In this document: positions 19,111-27,979 of the stretch, in pieces
Numbering within the stretch: the stretch's first letter is position 1
Layout: each line of letters begins with the position of its first letter
Assembly (NCBI GenBank): GCA_963746255.1
Contig: CAVVAJ010000005.1
Coordinates: 816,775 to 880,774, forward strand
Source: DAOVXM01 sp963746255
GTDB lineage: Bacteria > Chloroflexota > Anaerolineae > Anaerolineales > UBA4823
Length of the DNA stretch: 64,000 nucleotides
Direction of reading: 5' to 3'
Program-made: the position numbers and the translations under genes
Notes under the pieces: model-generated
The model's input: the letters and a program-made list of their open reading frames with translations, nothing else
What the model was told of the DNA's origin: nothing
The model's database searches: none

Positions 19111-20409
19111 CTATTGTAAGTAGTCTAGGGGATTGAGCTTGGCTCCGTTATAAACCAGCTCGAAATGTAAGTGCGGACCGCTCGAATTTCCAGTACTGCC
19201 CAATGCACCGATATAACCAGCTTGGTAGACACTTTGGCCACATGTGACAGCGACCGCACTCAAGTGGGCGTAAGCAGATTGCCAGCCATTGCCGTGATCA
19301 ATCACAATCATATATCCATAGCCATAGTTGCTCCACCCGGAATATACGACCACACCGCTGTCCGAAGCAAAAATTGCATTTCCAGTCGCACCGCCGATAT
19401 CAATCGCGGGATGGATGCCCGAATATTGGTATCCAGATATATACGTGGCAGTGGTCGGCCAAACAAATGTACCTGTACCGAACGCGCCTTCATAAATCGA
19501 TCCGCAGTGTCCGGCGCCGTAATATTGCGCTGAGGCGGGATTACTACGGGAAATTGCAGGTGGTCCCCAATCCTTTATCGCACGTTTACCGCCTGGCACA
19601 ATGATCCACTGATTATCATCAAGATCAGGTGATTCCGCGCTCGCGAGGGTGAGATCAAAATTATTTCCAGAATACGACAGGATATCATCAGTATCTACAC
19701 CGAAGAAAGATGCAATGCTCAGCAAGTTGTCACCCTCGTGCCATTGATAGTATGTACCATCCACAGGTAGGATATTTAGGGTCTGGTCTTTGGATAATAA
19801 ATGGGGATTGTCCTCCAGGGTTTCGAAATTTCCCCACAGCAAAGTCTCTGGTTTTACCCCAAATGCTTCAGCAATACTAAATAAGCTGTCACCGGTTTGA
19901 ACTGTATATGTTATTACATCTGACCTGGGTCGGCTTGGTATGAGGGTATATAAGAGCGCTTTTCGACGGATGCCAATACCACTCTCAATGCCATCATCGC
20001 TGACAATGGGTAAATTAATCGGGAGGGAGGATTGATTAGTGATTTCAGAGGCAGGTATATCTTCAACGCTGATATTTATTTCTGGGGATAAGTTAGCAGT
20101 ACTGTTTGATAGCAATTCGAATGATGTGTATCCATTATTATAGCGATCCCAACCAGCCATGGCAAGAAGGATGATGATGAGGATCACTCCGCTGTTTATT
20201 AAACCCCTCATTAGCCAACCTATTCGGCTGGATTTCGTTTGGTTGATATCGCTTTGTGTATATGCTGTTACTGTTTCCGTACTGGGAACTTCCCCATTAA
20301 TCGCTGGATGGATTGCAGATTTATTCTGATCGGTATCGCTCTTCTCGCTGAATTCTGTTGGCATATAGGTGTCTCCGGCATCCTGGCTCGGTAAAGAACC
20401 GTGGACCAC
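19111..20409 (-). CDS. Membrane-anchored LysM/M23 peptidoglycan peptidase
   Basis: A 432-residue protein with a single membrane helix near residues 70-87 (NSGVILIIILLAMAGW), so the rest is extracytoplasmic. Two LysM-like segments follow: TYTVQTGDSLFSIAEAFGV (~167-185) and YQWHEGDNLLSIASFFGV (~220-240). The C-terminal M23 domain has the zinc ligands in GIHPAIDIG and in HLHFEL, with the metal/catalytic HLSAV between them. It should cut peptide cross-links in the cell wall or act as an activator of amidases. The N-terminal 65 residues are polar and cytoplasmic. Confidence 0.88.
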   Translation of the reverse strand: MVHGSLPSQDAGDTYMPTEFSEKSDTDQNKSAIHPAINGEVPSTETVTAYTQSDINQTKSSRIGWLMRGLINSGVILIIILLAMAGWDRYNNGYTSFELLSNSTANLSPEINISVEDIPASEITNQSSLPINLPIVSDDGIESGIGIRRKALLYTLIPSRPRSDVITYTVQTGDSLFSIAEAFGVKPETLLWGNFETLEDNPHLLSKDQTLNILPVDGTYYQWHEGDNLLSIASFFGVDTDDILSYSGNNFDLTLASAESPDLDDNQWIIVPGGKRAIKDWGPPAISRSNPASAQYYGAGHCGSIYEGAFGTGTFVWPTTATYISGYQYSGIHPAIDIGGATGNAIFASDSGVVVYSGWSNYGYGYMIVIDHGNGWQSAYAHLSAVAVTCGQSVYQAGYIGALGSTGNSSGPHLHFELVYNGAKLNPLDYLQ

Positions 20410-20464
20410 CTGCCAATTCTACTATATCTCAAGTTGTTATAAGCTTAATAAGCATTAATCGTAA

Positions 20465-21397
20465 TTACTCCCTATTTGAATCCTCACTAGGACAAATTTC
20501 TTCATCCGCCTTCACAACCAGGACTGAGCAATTTGTATAATGGATCAGTTTCCGCGATACGCTGCCTAATAACCACCCTTGTACCGGATTCAAGCCTCTC
20601 GAACCGGCAACGATAAGATCAATTTCATTTATCGCAGCATATGAAATGATCTCGGTTGCCGCATCACCGCGCTTCATAACGGTAGAGATCGGATTCTCTA
20701 ATCGAGCTAATATACGGTTTGTTTTATCCAAAACCGCGTTTCCTTTTTCCTCATCTTCCATTTTCCAGGTCTCAATTTCATCGCTCCAATCTGGAGTCGT
20801 CAATTCGAACAATTCAGGTCCAATAGGCCATGTTTTCGAAATTGGCGTGTATATTGGGACTGGTGGGAGTACATGCATAATACATATAGCTGCTGAAGCA
20901 GGTAAGGGCAACCTTGTTAGATATGATGTTGCATACTCGCTGCATATTGAACCATCGGTTACCAGGAGTATGTTTTTGAGCTGAACAAATGGTGCTCTAA
21001 CAACTAAAACTGGGGATTTTGCATATTCTACAACTTGCTGGACAACACCACCTAGCAGGATACCCATTGTAGCTCTTAAGCCTTTAGCACCAATGACGAC
21101 CAAGTTAGGATTGGTTTCCTTAGAGATTTCAATTATTTTTTCAGCAGGATAGCCAAGTACCAGGTTCGCGGAAACTTTTAAATCGGCTCCGAGAAAGGAT
21201 TCACGAGACTTTAGAACATGAGCCCGCAATCGTTCATGTTCAGAGATTTGGCGGGGTGTAAAAACCGTAACAGCATGGATCTCTGATCCCAATGCAAGGG
21301 GTAAGCTTTTAATTAACTCGATTGCAGCCTGGGCGTGGGTAGAACCATCGTCGGCAAGCAGGATATGAAAAGGTGGGGGAAGATGTGTGTTCGCCAT
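20465..21397 (-). CDS. Tandem universal stress protein (two UspA domains)
   Basis: A 310-residue protein made of two UspA domains. Each ends in the ATP-binding G-x2-G-x9-G-(S/T/V) type motif: VVIGAKGLRATMGILLGGVV near residue 105 and VAGSRGLNPVQGWLLGSVS near residue 270. The second domain has the full ATP-loop pattern with Ser; the first has GGV instead of GS, so nucleotide binding there is less certain. The start has a good SD (GAGGTAAAG) seven bases upstream. A base-paired leader of about 110 bases lies before it. Confidence 0.85.
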   Translation of the reverse strand: MANTHLPPPFHILLADDGSTHAQAAIELIKSLPLALGSEIHAVTVFTPRQISEHERLRAHVLKSRESFLGADLKVSANLVLGYPAEKIIEISKETNPNLVVIGAKGLRATMGILLGGVVQQVVEYAKSPVLVVRAPFVQLKNILLVTDGSICSEYATSYLTRLPLPASAAICIMHVLPPVPIYTPISKTWPIGPELFELTTPDWSDEIETWKMEDEEKGNAVLDKTNRILARLENPISTVMKRGDAATEIISYAAINEIDLIVAGSRGLNPVQGWLLGSVSRKLIHYTNCSVLVVKADEEICPSEDSNRE

Positions 21398-21429
21398 TTC
21401 TTTACCTCACTGAATCTCAAAAACAGCTT

Positions 21430-21538
21430 GGGGCAATCCGGCGAAGCTCAAGCCATGTTCCAAGGGTGCTGTTGTGTGGTATAGATATGTGCGACGAGGA
21501 TGATTGATGAAAAGTGTTTATGGCTTGGTGGATTGCCC
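21430..21538 (-). promoter_or_regulatory. Structured leader upstream of universal stress gene
   Basis: Two nested perfect helices enclose about 63 bases. The outer pairs GGGCAATCC with GGATTGCCC (21431-21439 with 21530-21538), and the inner pairs CAAGCCAT with ATGGCTTG (21449-21456 with 21520-21527). They are separated by an asymmetric loop of nine against two bases. On the minus strand this sits 33-141 bases before the ATG of the UspA gene and is followed by a T-run (GTTTTTG). It could be a cis-regulatory RNA or a small RNA. I could not match it to a known riboswitch class. Confidence 0.45.
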
Positions 21539-21621
21539 GAATAATTAGGTAAACCTTTGCTGACTCCAATATATCAGAATTCCAACAGTGATTCAAGCCG
21601 GAGTTTTACTGGAGCGGTAAG

Positions 21622-22164
21622 TTATCCAGCTGCGATTCTTTCGAGGACTGCACGGGCCAACTGGGTATCTTCGACAGCTCGGTGGGAGTTTTGTATTGGA
21701 ATATTGAAAAAAGACCGTGCGGAATTTAAAGATTGGAAGCGGTAAGAACCGCGATAATCTTTGTATATATTCATGATACAGAAGAACTTGGTTCCCTGGC
21801 TGAGTTTGAGGGGAAGCTGGTATTTTGCATTAGATTGCTGGAGCATGCGGTGGTCGAATTCAGCGTTAAATATTCCAACCTGACGCCCAGAAAGTATTCG
21901 TTGAACCTCCGGCCAAATATGGTACCAGCGCGGTGCGTCTGCAACGAGATTATTATCGATGCCATGAATCCGGGTTGCGCTTGTTGGGATGGGATTTACG
22001 GGTTTGACGAGTGATTGGAATGCTACTTTTCCATCCGCTTCCACGATCGCGATCTCAATGATTTCACTCCAGCTATCCAAGCCGGTAGTTTCTGTGTCAA
22101 GGTAGAGTGGGTTGGCAGCCAAAATACGTTTGGCGAGGGTTATGGTTTCGTAACGAGTGGGCAT
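21622..22164 (-). CDS. DEDDh 3'-5' exonuclease (DnaQ-like)
   Basis: A 180-residue single-domain exonuclease. The ExoI motif is YLDTETTGLDSW (residues ~20-31), ExoII includes FNAEFDHRML near 105, and ExoIII-epsilon is HRAVEDTQLA near 165 (His and Asp). All four acidic residues and the histidine are present. Members trim DNA or RNA 3' ends or proofread. It is not attached to a polymerase here. The GGAGG ribosome binding site lies six bases before the ATG at 22164. Confidence 0.85.
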   Translation of the reverse strand: MPTRYETITLAKRILAANPLYLDTETTGLDSWSEIIEIAIVEADGKVAFQSLVKPVNPIPTSATRIHGIDNNLVADAPRWYHIWPEVQRILSGRQVGIFNAEFDHRMLQQSNAKYQLPLKLSQGTKFFCIMNIYKDYRGSYRFQSLNSARSFFNIPIQNSHRAVEDTQLARAVLERIAAG

Positions 22165-22314
22165 CTACGGCCTCCATTAGGTAAATAGGAGAAATTCTGC
22201 TAAAAAGAATAGGCAACAGCGGAAAGATATATAATGCGCATAGCCACTATCTACAACGAAATATATATTGCTTATACTGTCTAAAATAACCGATCTTATG
22301 TAATTTTGAGGATC

Positions 22315-24369
22315 TCAGGATTTCCCTGCTTCAGCGATCTGGTCAATTAAATCGCGGCTGGTTTTCACTGGCATTTTACACACCTGATTGTGACAGACGT
22401 ATGCGGTTGACCTGCCATCCAGCAAATCACGTTCCGATAAAAGCGGAGGACTATCCGGGTGAGGGGGATAGCTGGAGAGCGCAGCGATCATCTCAGGATG
22501 GTAGGTCGCCCATAGAGCTTTTCTTAATGTTTGCCCTGGTTCGGATTTCAAGTCACCAATTATGGCAACCTCAATTGCCTGACCAAAAGCGAAGTTTGCT
22601 GCGGATAACCATTTTGCATAAGCGTTTGGATAGTGAAGCATATGTTCGATTATTGAACCGAGCATCGCTTCAGCGGTATCACGCCAATGTAAACGATCTC
22701 CCAGAGCTGAGATCTGTAGCATAGCTGTCGCAGCTAAAGCGCTTCCGGATGGCGTTGCATTATCTTGAAGTTCTTTTGGCCGCATGATAAGACTTTCATG
22801 GTCCATGCCGGTATCGAAAAAACCACCATCTTTATCTGAAAACAGCAGCATCATCTCATCTGCCAATTCCAGAGCATACCGGTACCAGCGAACATCTGGA
22901 TCGCTTTGATATAAAGATAACAACGCTAAAATCAAACTCGAATAATCCTCCAAGTAAGCCTTATTATTTGCTTGACCTGCCCTCCAAGACCGAGAGAGTC
23001 TATTTTCGATAAATAACTCATCCAAAATAAATTCAGCATTTTTGATTGCGATATTGGTATACTGCGGCTCATCTAAGTATCTGCCAGCTTCTGCAAAGGT
23101 TGTCATCATTAATGCATTCCATGATGTGATTATCTTGTCATCAATCGCAGGTCCTATTCGTTGGGTACGCTGATCATGTAAACGTGATCTACTTTTCGCT
23201 AAAGAATCAGCAATATCCGATACAGGGATATATAGTTCTTCAGCAATTTCTTCGTTACTTAACACGCGTTGGATGATGTTCTTACCTTCAAAGTTCCCAT
23301 GTTCGGTAACGCTATATGCTTTGGTGAAGATGTTAAACTCTAATGGCTCATTGATGACCGCTTTAATCTCTTTCATAGCCCAAAGGTAATATTTACCTTC
23401 GACACCTTCAGAATCCGCATCTAAACTACTGTAAAAACCTCCTTGAGTATTCGTCAATTCGCGCAGAACGAATTTTAACGTAGTCTCGCATACCTCCCGG
23501 TAGATAGGCATTTTTGTTATCAGATAAGCATGTAGATAAGCCAAAGCTAACTGTGCATTGTCATAGAGCATCTTTTCGAAATGCGGCACAAGCCACGAAT
23601 AATCGACACTGTAGCGGGAAAAGCCGCCCCCAATCACATCATACATTCCTCCTCTTGCCATCCTGTCAAGAGCATGCAGAGCCATTTCTAGCGCTAATTC
23701 ATCACCTTGGGAACCTCGCGTTAATAGGAAGTCGATCGTCATTGGCTGAGGAAATTTGGGCGCTTGACCCCATCCACCTCCATCCCAGTCGTAAGCCTGG
23801 GATAGGGTCAATGGTACTTCAGCAAGTGATTTCTTGTCGGGGGAATATTTCTTGTAGTCTTTTGTGAAGTTTTGTTGAAGCAAATGCTCGGTGATTTTTA
23901 CGCTGCTATCTCGTAATTGTTTACGGTCATCGCGCCAAAGCCTTGCGATTGTGTTTAGTAGTTCGCTGAAGGATGGCATGTTATAACGCCTGACTGGCGG
24001 GAAATATGTACCTCCATAAAAAGGTTTCCCATCTGGAAATAGAAATACACTCATCGGCCAACCCCCTTGGTTGGTCATTGCGACAACAGCTTGCATATAT
24101 ATGCTGTCGATATCTGGTCTCTCCTCGCGATCGACTTTTATATTCACAAAATATTTGTTCATCAACTCTGCTGTTGCAGGAGCCTCAAAAGATTCTTTTT
24201 CCATCACATGACACCAGTGACAGGCTGCATAACCAACACTCAGAAAAATAGGCTTATCCTCTCGAACAGCCTTCTTAAGGGCTGTCTCTCCCCAGGGAAA
24301 CCAATCTACGGGATTATTCGCATGTTGTAGGAGATAGGGAGAAGTTTCGGATGCTAGTCGGTTAGGCAT
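22315..24369 (-). CDS. DUF255/YyaL-like thioredoxin-fold protein
   Basis: A 684-residue cytoplasmic protein of the YyaL/SSP411 family: an N-terminal thioredoxin-like domain (DUF255) followed by a six-hairpin-glycosidase-like helical domain. The start NRLASETSPYLLQHANNPVDW and the active-site-like CHWCHVME near residues 50-57 are diagnostic, as are GGWPMSVFLFPDGKPFYGGTYFPP-type residues near 105-125. The second domain contains YDVIGGGFSRYSVD and WNALMM. Function is not well established. Length is normal for the family, with no sign of disruption. Confidence 0.9.
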   Translation of the reverse strand: MPNRLASETSPYLLQHANNPVDWFPWGETALKKAVREDKPIFLSVGYAACHWCHVMEKESFEAPATAELMNKYFVNIKVDREERPDIDSIYMQAVVAMTNQGGWPMSVFLFPDGKPFYGGTYFPPVRRYNMPSFSELLNTIARLWRDDRKQLRDSSVKITEHLLQQNFTKDYKKYSPDKKSLAEVPLTLSQAYDWDGGGWGQAPKFPQPMTIDFLLTRGSQGDELALEMALHALDRMARGGMYDVIGGGFSRYSVDYSWLVPHFEKMLYDNAQLALAYLHAYLITKMPIYREVCETTLKFVLRELTNTQGGFYSSLDADSEGVEGKYYLWAMKEIKAVINEPLEFNIFTKAYSVTEHGNFEGKNIIQRVLSNEEIAEELYIPVSDIADSLAKSRSRLHDQRTQRIGPAIDDKIITSWNALMMTTFAEAGRYLDEPQYTNIAIKNAEFILDELFIENRLSRSWRAGQANNKAYLEDYSSLILALLSLYQSDPDVRWYRYALELADEMMLLFSDKDGGFFDTGMDHESLIMRPKELQDNATPSGSALAATAMLQISALGDRLHWRDTAEAMLGSIIEHMLHYPNAYAKWLSAANFAFGQAIEVAIIGDLKSEPGQTLRKALWATYHPEMIAALSSYPPHPDSPPLLSERDLLDGRSTAYVCHNQVCKMPVKTSRDLIDQIAEAGKS

Positions 24370-24510
24370 TCATACTCCATGGCAATTAAAAACTCGAAGT
24401 TACTTTTGAAACTGGTTAATCGACTTATTGTTGATTGTTTACTTGTCATTAGTCTAACACACCCAACTTCATAATGAATTCATAATATGCTAAAGGGAAT
24501 CCCATATATG

Positions 24511-24580
24511 ACGAATTACCAACCAAAGACTTGCCAAATTACGAATAATGCAATAAAATTCCGGTATAGTTACGAATTAC
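24511..24580 (+). promoter_or_regulatory. Promoter with repeated ACGAAT-type boxes upstream of Lrp gene
   Basis: A good sigma-70 promoter, TTGCCA at 24531-24536, 17-base spacer, TAAAAT at 24554-24559. Three related boxes surround it: ACGAATTAC at 24511-24519, AATTACGAATAAT at 24537-24549 inside the spacer, and ACGAATTAC at 24572-24580 just before the ribosome binding site. The boxes are about 30 bases apart, roughly three helical turns, which fits wrapping by an octameric Lrp/AsnC protein and suggests autoregulation. Confidence 0.6.
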
Positions 24581-24596
24581 AGAGGTGATTTGGTTA

Positions 24597-25058
24597 ATGG
24601 ACGAGCTTGATTTAGGAATCATAGAATACTTGCAGCATGATGGGCGGATGCCGTTTACAGAAATTGCACAATTGCTAAATGTATCCGAGGGGACTATCAG
24701 GAATAGAGTTGCACGATTGATCGAAGATCGGACCCTGCACATTGTCGGGTTAATTGACCCTTCACGTCTTGGATTTGATGCCCCAGCAATGATTGGCATC
24801 ACAGTCCAAGGGGAAAATATTGAAGACGTTGCTACGGAAATCGCTTCCTTTCCTGAGGTCAGTTATTTAATCATGGTTTCTGGAGAATATGACCTTATTG
24901 TTGAGGTACTTTGCCGTGATCGACAGCACTTAGCGACATTTCTGAATCAAAGTTTAAGGCAAGTTGCAGGTGTTATGCGGTCTCAAACCTTCATGACCTT
25001 GCGTACATTCAAGATGGCATATGGTGCACGCCCGATGACAGAATTGTCGCAAGGGTAA
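24597..25058 (+). CDS. Lrp/AsnC family transcriptional regulator
   Basis: Local amino-acid-responsive regulator. An N-terminal winged HTH (LDLGIIEYLQHDGRMPFTEIA, then VSEGTIRNRVARL) is followed by a RAM/AsnC ligand-binding domain (VSGEYDLIVEVLCRD). I start it at the ATG at 24597, placed nine bases after a GAGGTG ribosome binding site; an in-frame GTG at 24585 overlaps that site. It precedes an aldehyde dehydrogenase/amine oxidase/aminotransferase gene set and probably controls it in response to an amino acid or amine. Confidence 0.9.
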   Translation: MDELDLGIIEYLQHDGRMPFTEIAQLLNVSEGTIRNRVARLIEDRTLHIVGLIDPSRLGFDAPAMIGITVQGENIEDVATEIASFPEVSYLIMVSGEYDLIVEVLCRDRQHLATFLNQSLRQVAGVMRSQTFMTLRTFKMAYGARPMTELSQG

Positions 25059-25130
25059 TGCAAAAATCCAGTCAAATGACGAGCGTGTCTGGACTGAAGT
25101 TAATGCTGCCGAATAATTGTTACATATAAT

Positions 25131-25158
25131 GCAGGGGTGGTTGTTCAACCGCCTCTGC
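25131..25158 (+). promoter_or_regulatory. Hairpin in the aldehyde dehydrogenase leader
   Basis: A 12-bp inverted repeat with two G-U pairs and a GTTC loop (arms 25131-25142 and 25147-25158). It lies directly after a TATAAT (25125-25130) and ends 13 bases before the ATG of the aldehyde dehydrogenase gene. It could be an operator dyad or a 5'-end RNA stem that affects translation or stability. No T-run follows, so a terminator is unlikely. Confidence 0.45.
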
Positions 25159-25171
25159 TGAGGATTTTGGT

Positions 25172-26620
25172 ATGTATATCAACGGAAAATTTATTTCTGG
25201 AAATGCAACAAAACGAATTGAAGTCATAAATCCTGCCACAGAGGAGGTAATCGCAGATGTCGCTCGCGGCACTACGGTAGATAGCCATTCCGCTGTAGAT
25301 GCAGCCTTAAATGCTTTCCAGGTATGGAAGAATACGCCCGCTAATGAGAGAGCAGCTGCACTGCATGAGGTTGCTACGAAAATCCGCTCTCATCGGGATG
25401 AACTTATTCGTTTACTAACCATGGAGGAGGGTAAACCAATTCCGGAAAACGACGAAGAGCTATGGTGGGTAGAAGATACTTTTGATTACTATGCTGAGCT
25501 AGCGCGGCACGAACGCGGTCGGGTGCTCCCACCCGGGGAAACTGGACAGTTCAATTTCGTCATAAAAGAACCGTATGGTGTTGTTGGTTGTATCGTTCCT
25601 TGGAATTACCCCTTGCTGCTCTTAGCTTGGAAAATGGCACCGGCACTCGCGGCTGGGAACACGGTCGTGATAAAACCCTCAGAGTTGACGCCCTTATCGA
25701 CACTGCGTTTGGTTGAGCTTGCTTGCGATCACTTACCACCGGGTGCGGTAAACGTGATCACAGGATACGGTCCTGAGGTTGGGGAACCGCTCGTACTCCA
25801 CCCTGATGTACCAGTAATTGCATTTACCGGCTCTCTGGCGGTTGGGCAGCATATCGCCCGCCTCGCCGCTCCTCAAATTAAGAAAATGCATCTTGAATTG
25901 GGCGGTAAGGATCCTATGGTCATTGCACCTGATGCACCGCTTGATATTGCAGTGAGTGCTCTCGCTTATGCGGCATTGATTAATGCTGGTCAGGTTTGTA
26001 CATCCACTGAAAGGGTATATATCCATGAAAGCATGTACCCACGGTTCTCAGAGCAGTTAGCAGATTTTGTTGAAAATCTACGGCTCGGTAATGGTCTGGA
26101 TGAAGGTGTCGATGTTGGTCCCATGATCCGCAACCGCTTTAGGGAAAAAGTTGAATCTCAGCTCAAGGATGCGGCAGCTCAGGGTGCGAATATTTTGGTC
26201 GGTGGTAGACGACCGGAGAATTTAGAACACGGTTACTTCCTTGAACCTGCGGTAGTTATTAACGTGAATCACTCAATGCGCTTAATGCAAGAAGAGACTT
26301 TTGGTCCAGTAATCCCATTAATGCCGTATAGCAATTTCGACGAAGCAATCCGTCTGGCTAACGATAGTCAATTTGGGTTGGGTGCTAGTCTTGTGTCAGA
26401 TGATGCCAGGTTAGTAAAGAGGTTCTTTGAAGAAGTTAGGGCGGGAACCATCTGGATTAACGACCCGCTGACTGATAATTTTGCAGGACCGTTTGGTGGA
26501 ATGAAGATGAGTGGCTTAGGCCGCGAACTTGGCCAAGAAGGAATTGATGAATTCTTAGCAGTAAAACATGTCCACTGGGATATCGAAGGTGGGTTGAAGG
26601 AGTACTGGTATCCCTATTAG
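25172..26620 (+). CDS. NAD(P)-dependent aldehyde dehydrogenase
   Basis: A 482-residue ALDH superfamily enzyme of the betaine/aminobutyraldehyde/gamma-glutamyl-aminobutyraldehyde dehydrogenase type. It has IVPWNYPLLLLAWKMAPALAA-type NAD-binding sequence near residues 148-165, the catalytic Glu in LELGGKDP, the catalytic Cys in NAGQVCTSTERV and the C-terminal GPFGGMKMSGLGRELG. It should oxidise an amino-aldehyde released by the amine oxidase encoded next. Length is normal and no motif is missing. Confidence 0.92.
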   Translation: MYINGKFISGNATKRIEVINPATEEVIADVARGTTVDSHSAVDAALNAFQVWKNTPANERAAALHEVATKIRSHRDELIRLLTMEEGKPIPENDEELWWVEDTFDYYAELARHERGRVLPPGETGQFNFVIKEPYGVVGCIVPWNYPLLLLAWKMAPALAAGNTVVIKPSELTPLSTLRLVELACDHLPPGAVNVITGYGPEVGEPLVLHPDVPVIAFTGSLAVGQHIARLAAPQIKKMHLELGGKDPMVIAPDAPLDIAVSALAYAALINAGQVCTSTERVYIHESMYPRFSEQLADFVENLRLGNGLDEGVDVGPMIRNRFREKVESQLKDAAAQGANILVGGRRPENLEHGYFLEPAVVINVNHSMRLMQEETFGPVIPLMPYSNFDEAIRLANDSQFGLGASLVSDDARLVKRFFEEVRAGTIWINDPLTDNFAGPFGGMKMSGLGRELGQEGIDEFLAVKHVHWDIEGGLKEYWYPY

Positions 26621-26646
26621 ATCACACGCCTCTAAGGAACATAAAA

Positions 26647-27918
26647 ATGATTACCACTTCATATTGGGATGGTGATGTCTTATTTTCATTAGGGCAAGCT
26701 AAGGACGATGAACTGCCCAAGAAAGCTGATGTTGTTATTATTGGTGCTGGATATACTGGATTAAGCGCAGCTAGAACGCTCGCCCAATCAAATTCAGATG
26801 TAGTCGTTCTAGAGAGAAATACGATCGGTTGGGGAGCGAGCTCGCGGAACGCCGGCATCACAGGATGTGGGATGAAGCTAGGTGCCCAGACAATTTTCGA
26901 GAGATATGGACAAGAATATGGGAAAAACTTCTGGCAATTATCACTTGATGCACTTGGTCTAATAAAAGAACTCGTCAACCAAGAGGGGATAGCGTGTGAT
27001 TGGCAGCAAAAAGGTGACCTTGGAGTTGCTTATAAAGCCAGCCATTTTGATAATTTACGTGATAAAGTTGAGTGGCATGAAAAACACCTTGGACATCACT
27101 TACAACTCATACCGCCTGCAGACATACAAGCTGAAATTGGGAGTAATGTGTATTGCGGTGGTGTGATTGATGGTCATGGTGCTGGACTCCACCCAGCAAA
27201 ACTTGTTTATGGACTAGCGCAAAATGCACAGCATTATGGGGCTAGATTATTCGAGAATTCTGGGGTTCAACAAATCGAGAAAAATAAATCAGGCTATCTG
27301 CTGCACACCTCACGAGGGCATATCCGCGCTGAAAATGTTGTTGTCGCAACGAACGGTTACACAGATCGCTTGGTGAGTGGACTAAAATCGAAAATCTTTC
27401 CAGTAGGCAGCTATAGTATCGTTACAGAACCCTTACCTGGAGATCTTCAGAACAAAATCAGCCCAAATGGGCGTGTTTTCTGGGATTCAAAATGGTTCCT
27501 AAACTACTTCCGTCTCACGCCGGATGGGCGTATGTTATGGGGAGGTCGCAATAACCTCAGTACTGATTTAGATCTAGGAAAATCCGCTCGAATACTTCAG
27601 TCCCAGATGGTACGCGCATTCCCGGATTTATCAGGTATTCCTGTAACCCACACCTGGACTGGTCAGCTGGGCTTGACCTTCGACCTTTTACCGCATATCG
27701 GGCAGATAGATGGGATTTACTATGCCTTCGGGTATGGCGGGCACGGATTACATACTGCACTATATGCAGGACGGGAAGTCGCCTTCCTGCTTACTGGGCA
27801 TAAGACAAGCAGCCCTTTAAAGGAGATACCTCACCAAACATATTTCTTTTATCGAGATAAGCCATGGTTTTTACCTTTGGCAGCGTACTATTATCGCATC
27901 AAAGACTGGCTATCATAA
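26647..27918 (+). CDS. FAD-dependent amine/amino acid oxidase (DAO family)
   Basis: A 423-residue flavoprotein. The FAD-binding VVIIGAGYTGLSAARTLA motif (residues ~29-46) ends in VVVLER, and the DAO C-terminal signature HTWTGQLGLTFDLLPHIG with YAFGYGGHGLH follows near 335-375. It resembles gamma-glutamylputrescine oxidase (PuuB) and related secondary-amine oxidases. It follows the aldehyde dehydrogenase by 26 bases, so the pair could convert an amine to the acid by way of an aldehyde. Exact substrate unresolved. Confidence 0.85.
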   Translation: MITTSYWDGDVLFSLGQAKDDELPKKADVVIIGAGYTGLSAARTLAQSNSDVVVLERNTIGWGASSRNAGITGCGMKLGAQTIFERYGQEYGKNFWQLSLDALGLIKELVNQEGIACDWQQKGDLGVAYKASHFDNLRDKVEWHEKHLGHHLQLIPPADIQAEIGSNVYCGGVIDGHGAGLHPAKLVYGLAQNAQHYGARLFENSGVQQIEKNKSGYLLHTSRGHIRAENVVVATNGYTDRLVSGLKSKIFPVGSYSIVTEPLPGDLQNKISPNGRVFWDSKWFLNYFRLTPDGRMLWGGRNNLSTDLDLGKSARILQSQMVRAFPDLSGIPVTHTWTGQLGLTFDLLPHIGQIDGIYYAFGYGGHGLHTALYAGREVAFLLTGHKTSSPLKEIPHQTYFFYRDKPWFLPLAAYYYRIKDWLS

Positions 27919-27979
27919 AGAGAGCATATTGGCAATGCTTACCTGAGTACATTTATGCGAAATTTGATGGAGTAATGTT

